64,000 nt of DNA from Cyclospora cayetanensis. Its lineage: Eukaryota > Apicomplexa > Conoidasida > Eucoccidiorida > Eimeriidae. The notes below the pieces were generated by a model, which was not told where the DNA came from, made no database searches, and was given only the letters and a program-made list of their open reading frames with translations. The stretch lies in assembly GCF_002999335.1 (NCBI RefSeq), contig NW_020312258.1, positions 1 through 64,000 of the forward strand. The letters are read 5' to 3'. The position numbers were made by a program, and so were the translations under genes. Below, piece after piece: positions 10,115 through 22,600 of the stretch. The first letter of the stretch is position 1, and every line of letters begins with the position of its first letter.

Positions 10115-13000
10115 TGAACTTGGAATATGGTGTCATGGAGACACACGTTACGAGGAACGTGAGTGTCAGGAGGAGCGGGACTCCTCATGCTTGGCCCTCG
10201 ATTTGTGGCCCTTCATGAGGGTACAGCAGCAGTGGAATTGCTTCTGGTGCCGCTGCTTGTGTGCCTTTTTCTGGTATAGATTTTTATAAGGAACTAGAAA
10301 GTGCCAGCATTCACATTTGGGCATTTTCACTTGTTCATTTGTCTGCCTTTCACATTGGATTTGCTGCTCATCTGTGCAGTAGGGGGGCGTCAGTTACGCT
10401 GAGAAGTCTTCACATGGGTAACTGACGCTCGTAAGGCCTATATTTTGTACTGTACCTCATCTCCTTTGTGAAAGTAGTAGGAAAATCGAACGACAGGAGC
10501 AGTAGCAAGGGCATCATTTGCTCCGGTAGTTGTGGCTCGAGAAGAAGCCTTCAGGTTTTGTAGGAACCAAGGCAGCTTTTAGCGAGGAAGCGAAAATCTC
10601 CCATCCCCCATCTCTTCGCTATTTTCAGATGACTAGTCGTCCATCCACTATATGTAGCAGCTTGTCTCTAAAGCAGCCACGCAGGGGACAAATTTCGGCA
10701 ATTAGTAGCGAAGGCAATGTATCAGCACTTCGGTGTTCATGGCACAGCAGCAGGTACTGCTACTGCTTCGGCCTATCCAGGTTGCTCTTGCGTGCTTCTA
10801 GCAGTTCTCCCGTGCTGCTTGCGCCGCAGCAAACTGCACCCCAGATGGCGAAAGGGGGGCCATGGGGGGAACTACTTGTTGACGAAGGAACGGCAAGCGG
10901 CCACAAAAGTTGGACAGCCACAGCAGTGTGCTATTTCACTCGTTAAAGTAGACCGTACGCAGTTGCTATGCAGCGAGTGGCAGCAAGAGGACCTATATCT
11001 CAAATAGTCTCTATTTCGTTACATGTTTGGGTCCTATTATTGTAGTCCTTATGGCGTAGCAGCCTACACTTTACGATTCTCCTGGCGGTGAGTTACCGCG
11101 CCAGTAAACATATCAAGGGCAGTAATTTTTTTATGGTGCTATTCTCCAAAACTGCGCAGACCATGTGTTCTGGTTGGAATCGTATGTTCTCCTGCACCAC
11201 TACGGGCAGCAGTACCCCTCAAAATGCACGCTGACTTCCTCGTCACCTCGGAGTGGAGCTCCATGCATTCTCGATTTTTTCTTAGGCAACCAGCTGCACG
11301 TTGAGGGCCCCTACTTCCTCTTCCTTTAAGTGGATTCAGCCCTGATCGACGCCGCTGTATCCAGCCCAGCGGTGGCCGAGCCTTGCGTTGTTACTAGGGC
11401 CAGGTATGGAGCCACAGGTGAGACAGTGATCCTCAGTTCTGCACCAACGTGGTCAGCACAATTGCAGGAAAGCAAGTCGATCGGCCCTACAAGGAGTTAG
11501 GGCATTCAAGGCGAGAGGCTTCGCAGGGCCTACCCGATTTATCACAAATAGTAGGCTTTCGATACAATGCTGCCCATGCCCTCCAGATTAGGGAAAAGTC
11601 ACTAGAGACCGGCAGAATAGTGGGGAACCCCAATCATGATGAAGCCGATATCTGCCCTCACATGACCCCTGTCTCTCTAGATACCCAGGGGCTTCAATAG
11701 CCATAATATGCCAGGTTTCGGTATATGGGAAACTTTTGGTCGCAGTGTGGAGGCCTGATATTTCTTGGTGCTTGTGCGAAGTGAGCTGACAACAAGCAGC
11801 TAAAGCAAACTCTCGTTGCCGAAGCGGGCTTTACCTGCTCTTTGCAGGAGCTGCCGGCTACTGCTGTTGCCACATGCGTTAGAGCTGCGTGATATCTCTG
11901 CCCTGTTTTCAATTGCCGTCAGTTGATCTTTATTGGATAGGGCAGTCAGATGCCTTCCATGCAGGAACCCGCTAAGTATTGCGCTACTGTTGCAAGGGCG
12001 AGAGATTGTTGGCCTCTGTCTCTGCGACAGCAAATTGAGCTGCGCTGTACTTTTGGTTCCTGTAGGGCTTGTTCAGCAGGCCCGCTAAAAGTATGGAAGA
12101 AAAGGGGCTGCCAGGGATGTAGCAGGTGGGCCTGCGTGTGAGCCCAGGCCTGGCAGCACCAGTATGTGCTGCCTTGCCCGTGTAGCGTTTTTGTGGCTGC
12201 TTAATGGAGAAACCATCATGGATTATGCTCTCAGTCACTAAATGCGTCACGTGTCAGACTGTGACGCTTCCTTTGAATTTATACATAGGGTCGTGGTGCG
12301 TAGTTTGGGTATCTGGTTTATGGTAGAGGCAACAAGCCTCTTACTACCTGCAGAATCAATCATCAGCAGGAACCACAGCTCTCTGTGGGTACTACTGCTC
12401 GCAAGTGGATGTCTAGCGGGCTGCTCCTTACGGTGTTTTCGGTGTAGCGGACTCGCTACCTACTGGCCGGTGTTGCATCTGTTGTGTTGCCCGAGAGGAT
12501 CGGGGGTGCTACCGTACGACTTTTGTGCCGCTGATAGCCACTGCAGAAACGCGTAACAAGCCTCACTGTAGGAAAGGTGACATCATTTGGTTGTCCCAGG
12601 CTACCCTGAAACAGTCGCAACGGAGCGTTGCTTTGCCCAGTTCCCCCCTTGGCTGCTGGATAGGCCATCCTCGCCTGCCCTTCAAGATATTTTTGGACCC
12701 CCGCAGGAATTACTCAGGCAGAAGGCACTTAGTCCTTCCTCTGCTCCTCCGGATTCTTGTTCATTACTGTTTTTTCCAGGGAGAGGCGCAGACACTAAAT
12801 TTTTACCTACCCTAGAGGATTCTGCCTGGAGACGCTCGCAACCCTTGCATTTTCGACCTTCCTGCGGTGAACAGTTGGTGCGAGGTTACGCCTTCACTGG
12901 GGCCCAAATTCCAGCTACCATAAACTCCCCTAATATAACGACGCCATAGGTTTTTAGAGAAGGGGGCACGGCTGATCTTTTTGGCCTTTGCGGCTGCCTG
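10115..13000. other. Stretch without an assignable gene
   Basis: Only short frames are present. One open stretch at about 10530-10946 (plus) has a few CAG-derived residues. Another at 12600-12949 (plus), following a good acceptor (GTTGTCCCAG), encodes a Pro/Leu-rich segment of about 115 residues of balanced composition (PWLLDRPSSPALQDIF) and may be an exon. From about 11 kb onward the triplet repeats fade out. No RNA gene or mobile element was recognised. Confidence 0.3.
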
Positions 13001-13340
13001 TGTTCCTGTAGCCACCGCAAAGGCAGCGTCTCCATGCTGTAGCCCAACTCGATGCTACACCAGAGGGTGATGAGGTAAGGATGGGCAAGCTCCATCGGAT
13101 GTCAAAGCCTGTGCTACGCCCTCAAGAATATTGTCAAGTAGTAATAAACACTTCATTCATACTCACTAGGACTTCAGGCATGTGTATGGCTTTCCCGCGT
13201 CAATCTGTTAGGACATATTTTCATGGCCACTTCAACTCCCTAGAATACAGCAAGCCCCCCAGAATCTCCTTGATTTCAGGGCTCTAGTGCTGCGAAATGG
13301 ACCTCACACTGGGTTGACATGCTAAAATTTGTGTCGTCAG

Positions 13341-13698
13341 GTTTTATGGCAACAGAGTACTTCATTTTGTGCCATTGTCGTGGTGTGCCTACGGGCTGAG
13401 TAGATTGAGGTGATGGGATTGAGGTTTTATATATCCTGTACCTTGCTTTCTGCCTACTTTACTGTTGTGATATCCTATCCCAGTGACTACGAGAGCGCAC
13501 ATACACCAGTGTTAAAGGCTAATAATACGCACGTATGCCTGCTTGTTTGTGTGATGGGGTTTTCGCTCTCCTCTGACTGCATCTTGAAGCCTTCAGCGGC
13601 ACTTATTTGCAAGGATACACGCCATTCAAGGATGGCAAAGGCACTGCCTTTTATGCTGTCTTGGATGCCTGTGTTTTGATATGCGCATTGGCTCTTCG
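13341..13698 (+). CDS. Three chained exons of the unknown intron-rich gene
   Basis: Exon 13341-13409 encodes FYGNRVLHFVPLSWCAYGLS with phase 2 at both ends. It joins across a 74-nt intron (GTGATG...CTATCCCAG) to 13484-13532 (DYESAHTPVLKANNTH), which ends on a codon at GTATGC. That joins to 13597-13698 (RHLFARIHAIQGWQRH, then a Cys/Leu stretch, then CFDMRIGSS), which ends at the strong donor GTGAGG. All three junctions agree in phase, which is unlikely by chance. The product is unknown; the Cys/Leu stretch LLCCLGCLC is mildly hydrophobic. Confidence 0.4.
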
Positions 13699-16600
13699 GT
13701 GAGGGAGAGAAATGAAGCCGCTTTTCGCCGCACTACTGCGTAGGCTGGGCTCGTGTGCCCTCCGAACTGGAAACATGAGTCTCTCTTGCCATTGAACATA
13801 CGCAGCAGACCAGAGGCTGTAGGAACAGAGCGGCATCCGACTCAGTGAATGTTTCTCTTATAGGAATGAGCCCTTTGTGCTGTCGTACGACGTGTTGTAC
13901 GGTATGGTAGCATACCGTCCCTGTTTCTACTGGTTTTTTTGTGAATACTCAGTGATATGTGGGATTCAGAGATATATATGCATACGATTGCTCTTGCGTA
14001 GAGGGATATTCTGTATCTTCTGACGCACTTCTCTGTTATACTGTAGGGGCTTCAGCCGACAGCACTTCACTCTGAGTTTCACGTAAGGCCTCCTGTAATT
14101 TAAGATAAGGGCTGTGTCCGAAGGCGGATTCCGCTGTTACGTGGACTTTGTGCAGGTCGTAAAGGAGGAGAGCATGCAACTTTGTTGCCTGCTTTCTAAA
14201 TGCAGGGTGAGAGAATACACTTTTGTGATTCGGTATGTTTTTGTTAGGTCAAGCAGGCAGAGGCAAAAGGTCCGGAAAAATCCAGGGGTTTGTTGCTCAC
14301 AGCTGGAACAGTGGCGAAGAAACAAGTTAGTTGTCTGAGTAACACGGATAAAGAAACTATTGAAGCCATATCTATAACCCTTGAGCACTTGGCTAACAAC
14401 CACTACTACCTTAGAGCATCCTTTTAGCGTTTCCAATGGAATATAGCGTCTCTTTGTGACCGTCATGAACAGTTAATGTGTGATTTCTTGCAGCGCTGCC
14501 TTTGGGATTTTTGCGGGCTTTGGATTGACGTATTTTGGCAATCCTACTCAAACCGTTAGCCAAAGATGCCAAGTCAAGTTCAGGTCTCTATGAGGCTGAC
14601 GGCCTGTTCTCCGGTGCAACGTAAGTGTGGAGTCAAATGGTTCTTGAATGCAATGCACTTGCTGCTGCAGTGAGGTCTAGCCCAGCTGAGCCCGAAATTC
14701 TACTAACGGAATGCATAGAGGGTGGTGCCATTTAAGGGTGAGTTTGTTTTATCGTGTGTGAGAGGTGGCTTGCAGTTGAAATCAGGAGGTGCGAAGGTGA
14801 GGCTGCCAGGGAGGGTCCCTGCGTTAGAAATAGCTGAATAGAATGTGGGTTTTTCAGCCTCAAAGAGAAACCTACCATTCCGGAGGGGCATTCCCTCCAC
14901 TTTTTATACTCCCATTGCTTAAGGAACTGGGTTCGATAAGGGAATGCAGGGGAACGCTCTTGAGAGCTTATTCCCTCACTTTGAATGCTATTCTGTGGTA
15001 TAGAATGTTGCTTCAAGGCTCAATGTGCGACTGATATGGTGTTTGATGCCAAATGATAGTGCGCCAAGTCCAAAGTACGCGAGGAGTGTCTTTTTGCTTG
15101 TTGGTTTGCTTGGGAGGGCCAGCAAGTCAACGGATAACCTCTTGTTCTACATCACCATTTACTGCTTTTCTGTGGAGTACACGCTACAAACCTGATGGCT
15201 GGCCGTGTATTTGTGCAGATAGCATACAGTCAAAGACGACCTGCCTGCCTCACGCCCTGTGTCATATTGACAAGCAGCATCCATTGGTACCGATACACTA
15301 CGGCTCACAGCATTCTGACTGCGTGAATACGCTGATTTTAGAGCTCCATGAGTACTCATCGTGGGATTACGGTGAGTATAAGTTCCCCTTGTGGTTGAGG
15401 CCTGCATGTAATGGCACCTAAAGTGCTACCAATTGTGTCATTGAGGGCTGACAGCCGTGTAAATACATGATTTTCGTGCCTCTACAGAACATAGCCCGAT
15501 ATCTTGCTAAGAATACGATAGTTGTGCTGAAGATGGTTGAGTGTGTCATGGACACGAAAGCGCGAAAAGGCAAGCAAAATCTTTCCTTGAGTCCCATAAT
15601 TGTGGTTTTATGAATGTGCTTTTCGCACGCCTGTGTCTCTACCTGGCGATACATCCCAGCACTGGTGATGCCCCTTTCCTACAGTACTTTTGAGACACTC
15701 CAATCAGGACTCTTAGCTCGCTGTCCACCTTGGCCTGCGCCACTACTGTCTTGCTGAGAGCAGTTGCTGTGTTTGACAGGGACAGAAGCAAGTTAGTAGG
15801 TAGGGCCAAGCCTGTGTAGCAAATCTGAAGCTGTACTGCACGCCTTCCTTGGGGTATGCTGTGCATGAGTGGTGTTGATTGCTGCACAAAGGGACTATCT
15901 GGGGATTTTATGCGTGGTTGTTAGGCCCTATAATTCGGCAAGATATGACCGTATGACAGCTACTTTCATGAAACAGTCTCCTGTACTATCATACCAAAAG
16001 CATGTCATCTGGCTGATGCAGTGTGGTGCAGCCTCCCAGTAGTTTGTGTGTGAGCCTTAAGTCAACATTGACCAAGGCGCGGAAATATCAGCCCCCTCTA
16101 CAACTTTTTTTAAGGCCCTTCTTCAGATGGAGAAAAGCAGTGTGTAGCTCTGCTGGCACCACTGGCACGCCACTGCAGTTCTGTCTGTCGCTAATCAGCT
16201 GCACGGCACCTTTCATACTCGGATATAGTCATCTGCAGGCTGAGGCGGTCGTCACCCGAAGGCAGCTGCAAAAACAAATGGAAGATCCAGGCAGTAATAG
16301 TCTTTGCGTATCAAGCTGAAATTTATTCAACAAGTAGCCAGCCCCCAGGAACTCCAATCTGCCTGGCCCCCCTTGTTCCGCAAAAGGTTACATGGGCAAA
16401 AGGCCTAGGCAACTTTGTTGCTGTGCTTATCCTGTGTACCCCGTTACATGTCACTTACTGTGCTTTCTACAGGCCACGTTGCTCTTTCACACTGGCGACC
16501 TCAAGGTAGTAGCCCAGAGATCCCCAAACGTGAGGCCACTTCTCTTAACGTGCGCCTAAAGGTATTCTGCATAGTTGCTAAACGGACCTTAATTGGCTGC

Positions 16601-19600
16601 AGGATTCATTGGAGTGCTCCTGTAGCACTAAGTGTGGTGCGTTGTACCTTCCTGCTGTTGCCATAACTCCCGTCGGGCTCATACTTGAAAGTGCAGTATG
16701 GCCTCCACAGGATGCTCTTTTTGTTCTTTATGGATTGTTGCGCGTTGCAGTACTAGACAAAGGCTGAGCGTTTGGGCTGACGGCTCATGCGCTAGGGTTG
16801 CTGAAGCCAGAAAAAAAGTGGAAGACCTGTAAGGTGTATCTAATTCTTCAGCAGTGGGACAAGGATCTACAGCGACTGCATGCCTGTGAAAATCTTTGTT
16901 AGTGCTTACAGCACTGCGTTCTAAGGGAAAGCCTGCCTGACTTTCCCATCCTTAGGGTGCTTACACTTTTATAACATGTGTATTGTGCTTAGAGCAGAGC
17001 TATCTGCTGGTGAATGCTGCACGCATGTTACAAGCAGCATTCCGAGTTTGCGGTCGCTTGTTGGGATATGGTGAAAGCTTTTGTGTGCTCTTCGTTTCAG
17101 TACGCTCAAGGGAGCTTGGTATGGAACCAGCACAGTTAAAACGCCGCGCTGGCTTGCTACACTTTCGATGTCTTGGTTGCGCCTTTTGCGCGCTGGACTT
17201 CCGCTTGTGGTCTGACATGAACCTTGAGGATTATATCAGCGCGTCTTTTCCGAAGGTATTGAAGGCTAAGTAAAAGTAAAAGGACCGTGTGTGTGGAAGA
17301 GAACAAACTAGAACAGGTAATCTATATGAATAGGGGCGGTTAGAGGTGTGTGAAGACCCACCAGGAAGTGATGGTGCCGCCCTAACTAGAACGGCTGGAA
17401 CTCAACCAGATAAAACATTGCTTCCTTAGGTAGAATCAGCTGTCAGGGAAATTCCTCTTTACGTCAGCACAGTGTGGAACCCAGAATCTTTCTTTGGCGA
17501 GATGCAGGTCTTTTGGCACCGCTGGGGCCTTGAATACATAGCAAGGAAGTTCCACATCTTTTAAAAATTGATTGAAGCTTTTATGGCTTGCTGAAAGGCT
17601 TGCAGACGACGGCATTAAAGCCGTCGTCTGCCCCTGATTATTCCACGGAGGAGGCTAGCGTCCTTAGCTTCCAGTCAAGCCCTTCTTCATCTCTATTGTC
17701 TTCTGAACAGTGCTTTGCCCCGCAGACGCCCATAAAACAGATAACCTTGATAAGGAACCAAAGTTGTTTCGGGTGTTCCATGTTGCTGCACAACAACTTA
17801 GAAACTACTGAGGCTTTCCTTACTTGTTTGCCCTGCATAGTTTCCTTGGCTCCAGCAAGCCTGCTTACGCATGCCTAAGCAGGTTCCACATGACTTGAAT
17901 GCTTCTTTTGAGTAACGAAGAGTATTTCGAGGTATTTGTACAGTAATATGCGTACTCGTGTGAATCCACGACTTTCCTCAGTAAATTCGATTCCTATGCT
18001 CTCGATGCCGCAAAGAATTTGTTTGCGAGGCCTTCTAAATTGAAAAATGACTCGCCGCTAGTGCAAATCATAGGGTCAGTGCCGTATGGAGTGGCAAGCT
18101 GTGCAGCTGCGAGGATAGGCGAACCATTGTGTTCCAAACAAGTATGTACCACAAACGACGAGAGCAGCAGGTTTGTGTCTCATGGTTTCAGCATTATGCG
18201 GACAGCAGCGCAGGACGACGAATGCGGCAGTACCCACACCTTACTATCATAAATAGCCATTTTTGAACCGTGGGAGATCTGCCCTAAAGCAGCATATGAA
18301 TAACGTTACACAGTGGTTTTTCTTCCTTTACCGCAAGCTTCAGCATTAATAACAAGTGAAGACTATTGCACCTGTGGTTGACTAATATGACCTCTTGAGT
18401 GCCAGACATGTCGCTAGTAAGCGCTTCACCAAAATAGACTAATATTCATGTATTTATTTTTTTTATAGGTGTAAATCTGTTGAATAGAAGGTTTTATTCG
18501 CTAACAGTGTCCCGGAGCGACGGATCACGCTAGGCCACAACACTTGATTTAATGTGCCAAGTCCAAAGCTGCAACTAGGTAAATATGGGTAGATAGTTTC
18601 CTGCATTTTGTGGAGAATTACGTAATTCACAGAGATGGTGATGCGTTTGTAAGCCTCTTTGTCCTTCAACGGCTAGCAGAAACTGATATGCTGAGAAGCA
18701 ACGAATTTGCAATTTCAGAAACAACCGGTTCCAGAACATTCATGCGGCCTTTGCATGACAATACGAAGCACTTCAGGTAGTGCATCATGTTTCTGATGTA
18801 CTCAGTTCTTTCTGCACAAGAGCATTTAATACCCACGTGGTCTGCATCTAAGAATATTTTAAAGGTGGGACAACGCCTTGCCTGCTTCGATGCGTATATG
18901 ACTACTTGCAGCAGCTTCTGCAGGACTAAATATCACATTGCGACGCCATCTTGTGGGTAGTCGTGCTAATGAATTCCGCTTTCAGCTAAGGAAGCGTATG
19001 CTGCACACAAAAGAAGCCAATTTTTCTTCAAAGGAGGGCCATTTCAACCCTGGCGCCAGGGCCCTCGACTCCATCCGCAGCGCGCAGCACAGGGACATCC
19101 TGTGATGAGGTGGAGCACAAGGTTCATAGTCTGGATGCGCAGTGCTTCTTCCCTGTCATTGCTTCCATTATGTTCTGCGGGGCCCCGCTGCAACTCTGCA
19201 GACGACGGAGATAAGGACGCCCGAGAACACCGGTGGGGAGATGGTACGCTGTTACATGCCTTTAGCTGCCAAACAGGAGGAACGATCATCCAAAATACTG
19301 CGAACCTTATCGTAACTTGCAGCGCTGCTACAAATGAAGAGAGAATCAACGCCGAAATGGCACTGTTTTTGCATCCTGGAAACAGCACAGGCACGCGTTA
19401 CCCTTTACATACAGATGTGAGTAATGTAGAGAAAATAACAGCGTATATGCAAAGTAATCAATATACAAAAACAAATCTTAGGCTTTTACAGAACAAGATA
19501 CCAATTTGTGTAAGGACAGAGCAGTGCAGAAAGGGAAAATCGCCAAAGGTAGTAAAGACTCTGAAGGTATTTTAAACCGGCTTACATTTTCAGGCTTGAG

Positions 19601-22600
19601 TTCAAGTTCATTCACCGTGGAACTGCAAATCAATGTGCTGGTAATGCGCTGTCACAGCATTAGACTGTCAACATCCTCTGGTCAGCTTTATTAGCCACGG
19701 GAATTTCATGGGCAAAGCGGTAGACATCTATTCTCAGTGTTTGGCCCATTCTCCAATACCTGCAGAGGGCTTCGTTTCGAAATTCCGAAAAAAGACATCT
19801 TTCGAACTGGCTATGTCGGCGAACTCTGAGCATTATTTGAAAGCGTTCAAGGAAGCAGGCTGCCGGCCGTTTGTGTACGAGGCCCCAGCAGCATGAGGAT
19901 GCGAGGCAGGACAAAAGTGAAAGGAAGGGGCTGTCCCAACGATCCTCTCAAAAGGCTTCCTGTACTAAAGTAACGCCGCACTCGTGCCTCCTGCTGCTTT
20001 CTAAGCACTTAAAGGTACCAGCACTTATATTTAGATAGCGAGAAGCGCTGTAAAACCCTAGGCCAGCAGGGCACTCAGCCCCCAGATAACGCTCCTGCGG
20101 GTTGGCTGTATTGTCCACCAGATGCAAAACAATATTGCCATGGCTCCAGTAGCTGTGTGGGAGGGCACTATGCCAGACCTCGCTGCATTATTTAACACTA
20201 GTGCCGATGTCGAGCTTGAATTCCATATCACGCTCACTATGAGGAATAATGTAGAATGAGCAAGCAACAAAAGCAAGAATTTTAGGGCTGGGCATCGTGG
20301 CCACCGTAGCACCGGCGTCCATCGAAGCTGTGCACATGCAAACACCTAATGTACTAAGCTGGTTTTTCATGCACTAGTGTACACCGATGGTCAGAGCAAT
20401 CCTTAATATTAACTGTCAGGCAGCGCTGTGGTCAGCAGAGAACATGAGACGATGCTACGAGGCTGCTATACACTTTCATCAGGAACTGTAGCTGCAGACC
20501 AGGTAGTCTCTAAGCCACCAGAAGTTCCTTCCTCCAGATCTCAGGGCATCCAATGATACCCTTTTTTTGGATGCGCATGATGATGAGCTATTATACTGTC
20601 CTAAGTCTTCGCATCATGCTGGGAGAGAACGGGGCTCCATGGGGAGCAGGTGCACGCGTGTCGAATTGCAGACCTTATGCTCACTCTTTACGAGACCCGA
20701 GGAGACATTAAAAGTTTGTGCTACAGGAAAGAATCCATCCCCTTCCCTGGTCGTGAGGATCAACGCGACTGTCCCCCAGGGAGCCTCGTGTAATTAAAAA
20801 AGATTTGACTAGTTGATTTGTCTGTTTAGGTAGCCTTTTGATTGCACTCTACTGCCAGCTCGATACAAAAAGGCGCGACGTTGTGGGCGTGTGCGCCAGA
20901 TGGCGTGTCCGACTATTTTGTGAACGCTGTTTGGAGCGCGTTGAGGCTGCAGTTACGCGCACCATAGCGTCCCTCTCCCCTCATGACGGGAACTCTCAGG
21001 AGTGTGGGTAGGGGAAGGCGCGAGCTCTTCTGAGAGATAGATAGTAACTTTCTGTCAAGCTTTGTTTGAGTTTGGAGGCAATCGTCTTTTGTGGAGGCCT
21101 TCGATGGGGTGTTAAACCATCGCAATTTATCTTTGTACCCACATTCCCATGCACGAAAAGCGTCCCTCAGTAAAATTAAAAGTCAGACCTGAGCGTCTAT
21201 TGGAAGAGCCTTCTTTACTTGAAAACAAGCCGAAGCTTCAAGGGAGCGAAAAGATATAAACAGAAATACCAAGTACAAACTGCTTGATCATGGAGAATTG
21301 TTTTTAGGCGACCTAATTTATGTTAATCCAAGCTATGACCCTAGGAATTGGCCTCTCCACACAATTATATTAGCCACGGTAAATCCTTAGCATTCGGTGT
21401 CTAAAACAACACCTCCGTACTTGCCAAGTTAGGGCTGAGTGCCCTGTTGCCTGAAAGGCCTAAGAGGCGACAAGTACTGGTGAACAGAGAGCGCTTTGAG
21501 GAGCTGAGAGAGCAGCTGTAAGCGCGGATGCGGTGCTGCTTCACTACATCTGCGGCGCCTGCAACGGGCTCATTCCAGTCCTGCAGGGGCTTCTTCAGAT
21601 ACCTATCGCCCATATTGCTGCCACCCAGCAGTGATTATGGTACGAATTTCGCAGAAACACTATGTGCACTACAGTTTGTTGTCTCATAGGCCCAAAGTGG
21701 TAGCTACACGATAGAGACTATCATTTAGCGGAAAGCTGGTTGCATCAGTCAGGACAAGAGACACCACGTTTTACTGCTACGTTGTTCATTGGTAATATTG
21801 GCAGTATGTGATTTTTACTAAGATCCCCTTATATGCCAGCAAGAATATTTCCTTTTTAGGTTTGAATGAATAGCCGTCTTGTTGCCCGGCAGTGGTCCAC
21901 TGCGCATGCACCAGCTTTTTGGAAATACGGAGATTGGTTAAGCCAGAAGGGAGCAGCATTGAAGTAGAGCTGTACGGCAACTAGTAACGTACTAAGCCTT
22001 GCCCCTCGCAGTGCCAAGGATAAGCGACAAATAGCCTTACCACCCAAACGGGAGAGACCGCTGTCGCTCCCGTAAAGTTGGCGATTCACTTACCCACTAC
22101 ATAGCACACGGAATTTCAAAAAGCGCAGACTTATGCGGGCACTGTAGTGGGGGAGAGAGAGCGGGGCCCCTTGCCGAATGGGCCAAACGACCAACGGTAC
22201 ACTCGCGACGACGAAAGCGCATCACAAATGTCGCAATTGGCCAGTGAAACAGTTAAAGATACTATGTGACTTTTGCTGGTTGGATTAATCGATATTTAAC
22301 GAAGGGTTGTTTGGAACTGGGCATGGTTCTTTGTATGCTCTGCTACTACAGTTTCTCGTTCTTTTGTAGGCGACGCTAGCTCACAGCTAAAGGATGCGCG
22401 CACGTTTTTGTGTGCTGGGTAAGCGTTTAAGGCTGTGTACGACTGACTGGGGTGCCCTCACGATACAGCTACTTGCCGCTCTTACTCGCTAGCTCAAAAC
22501 GGTTTTGCTCAAGGGATACAGGGGGGCCGTAAGGGGTGGGAGTTACAGGGAGGATGGGCCGAATTGGACGTGGGGGCGAAGGAAAATGGTCTTTAGATAA

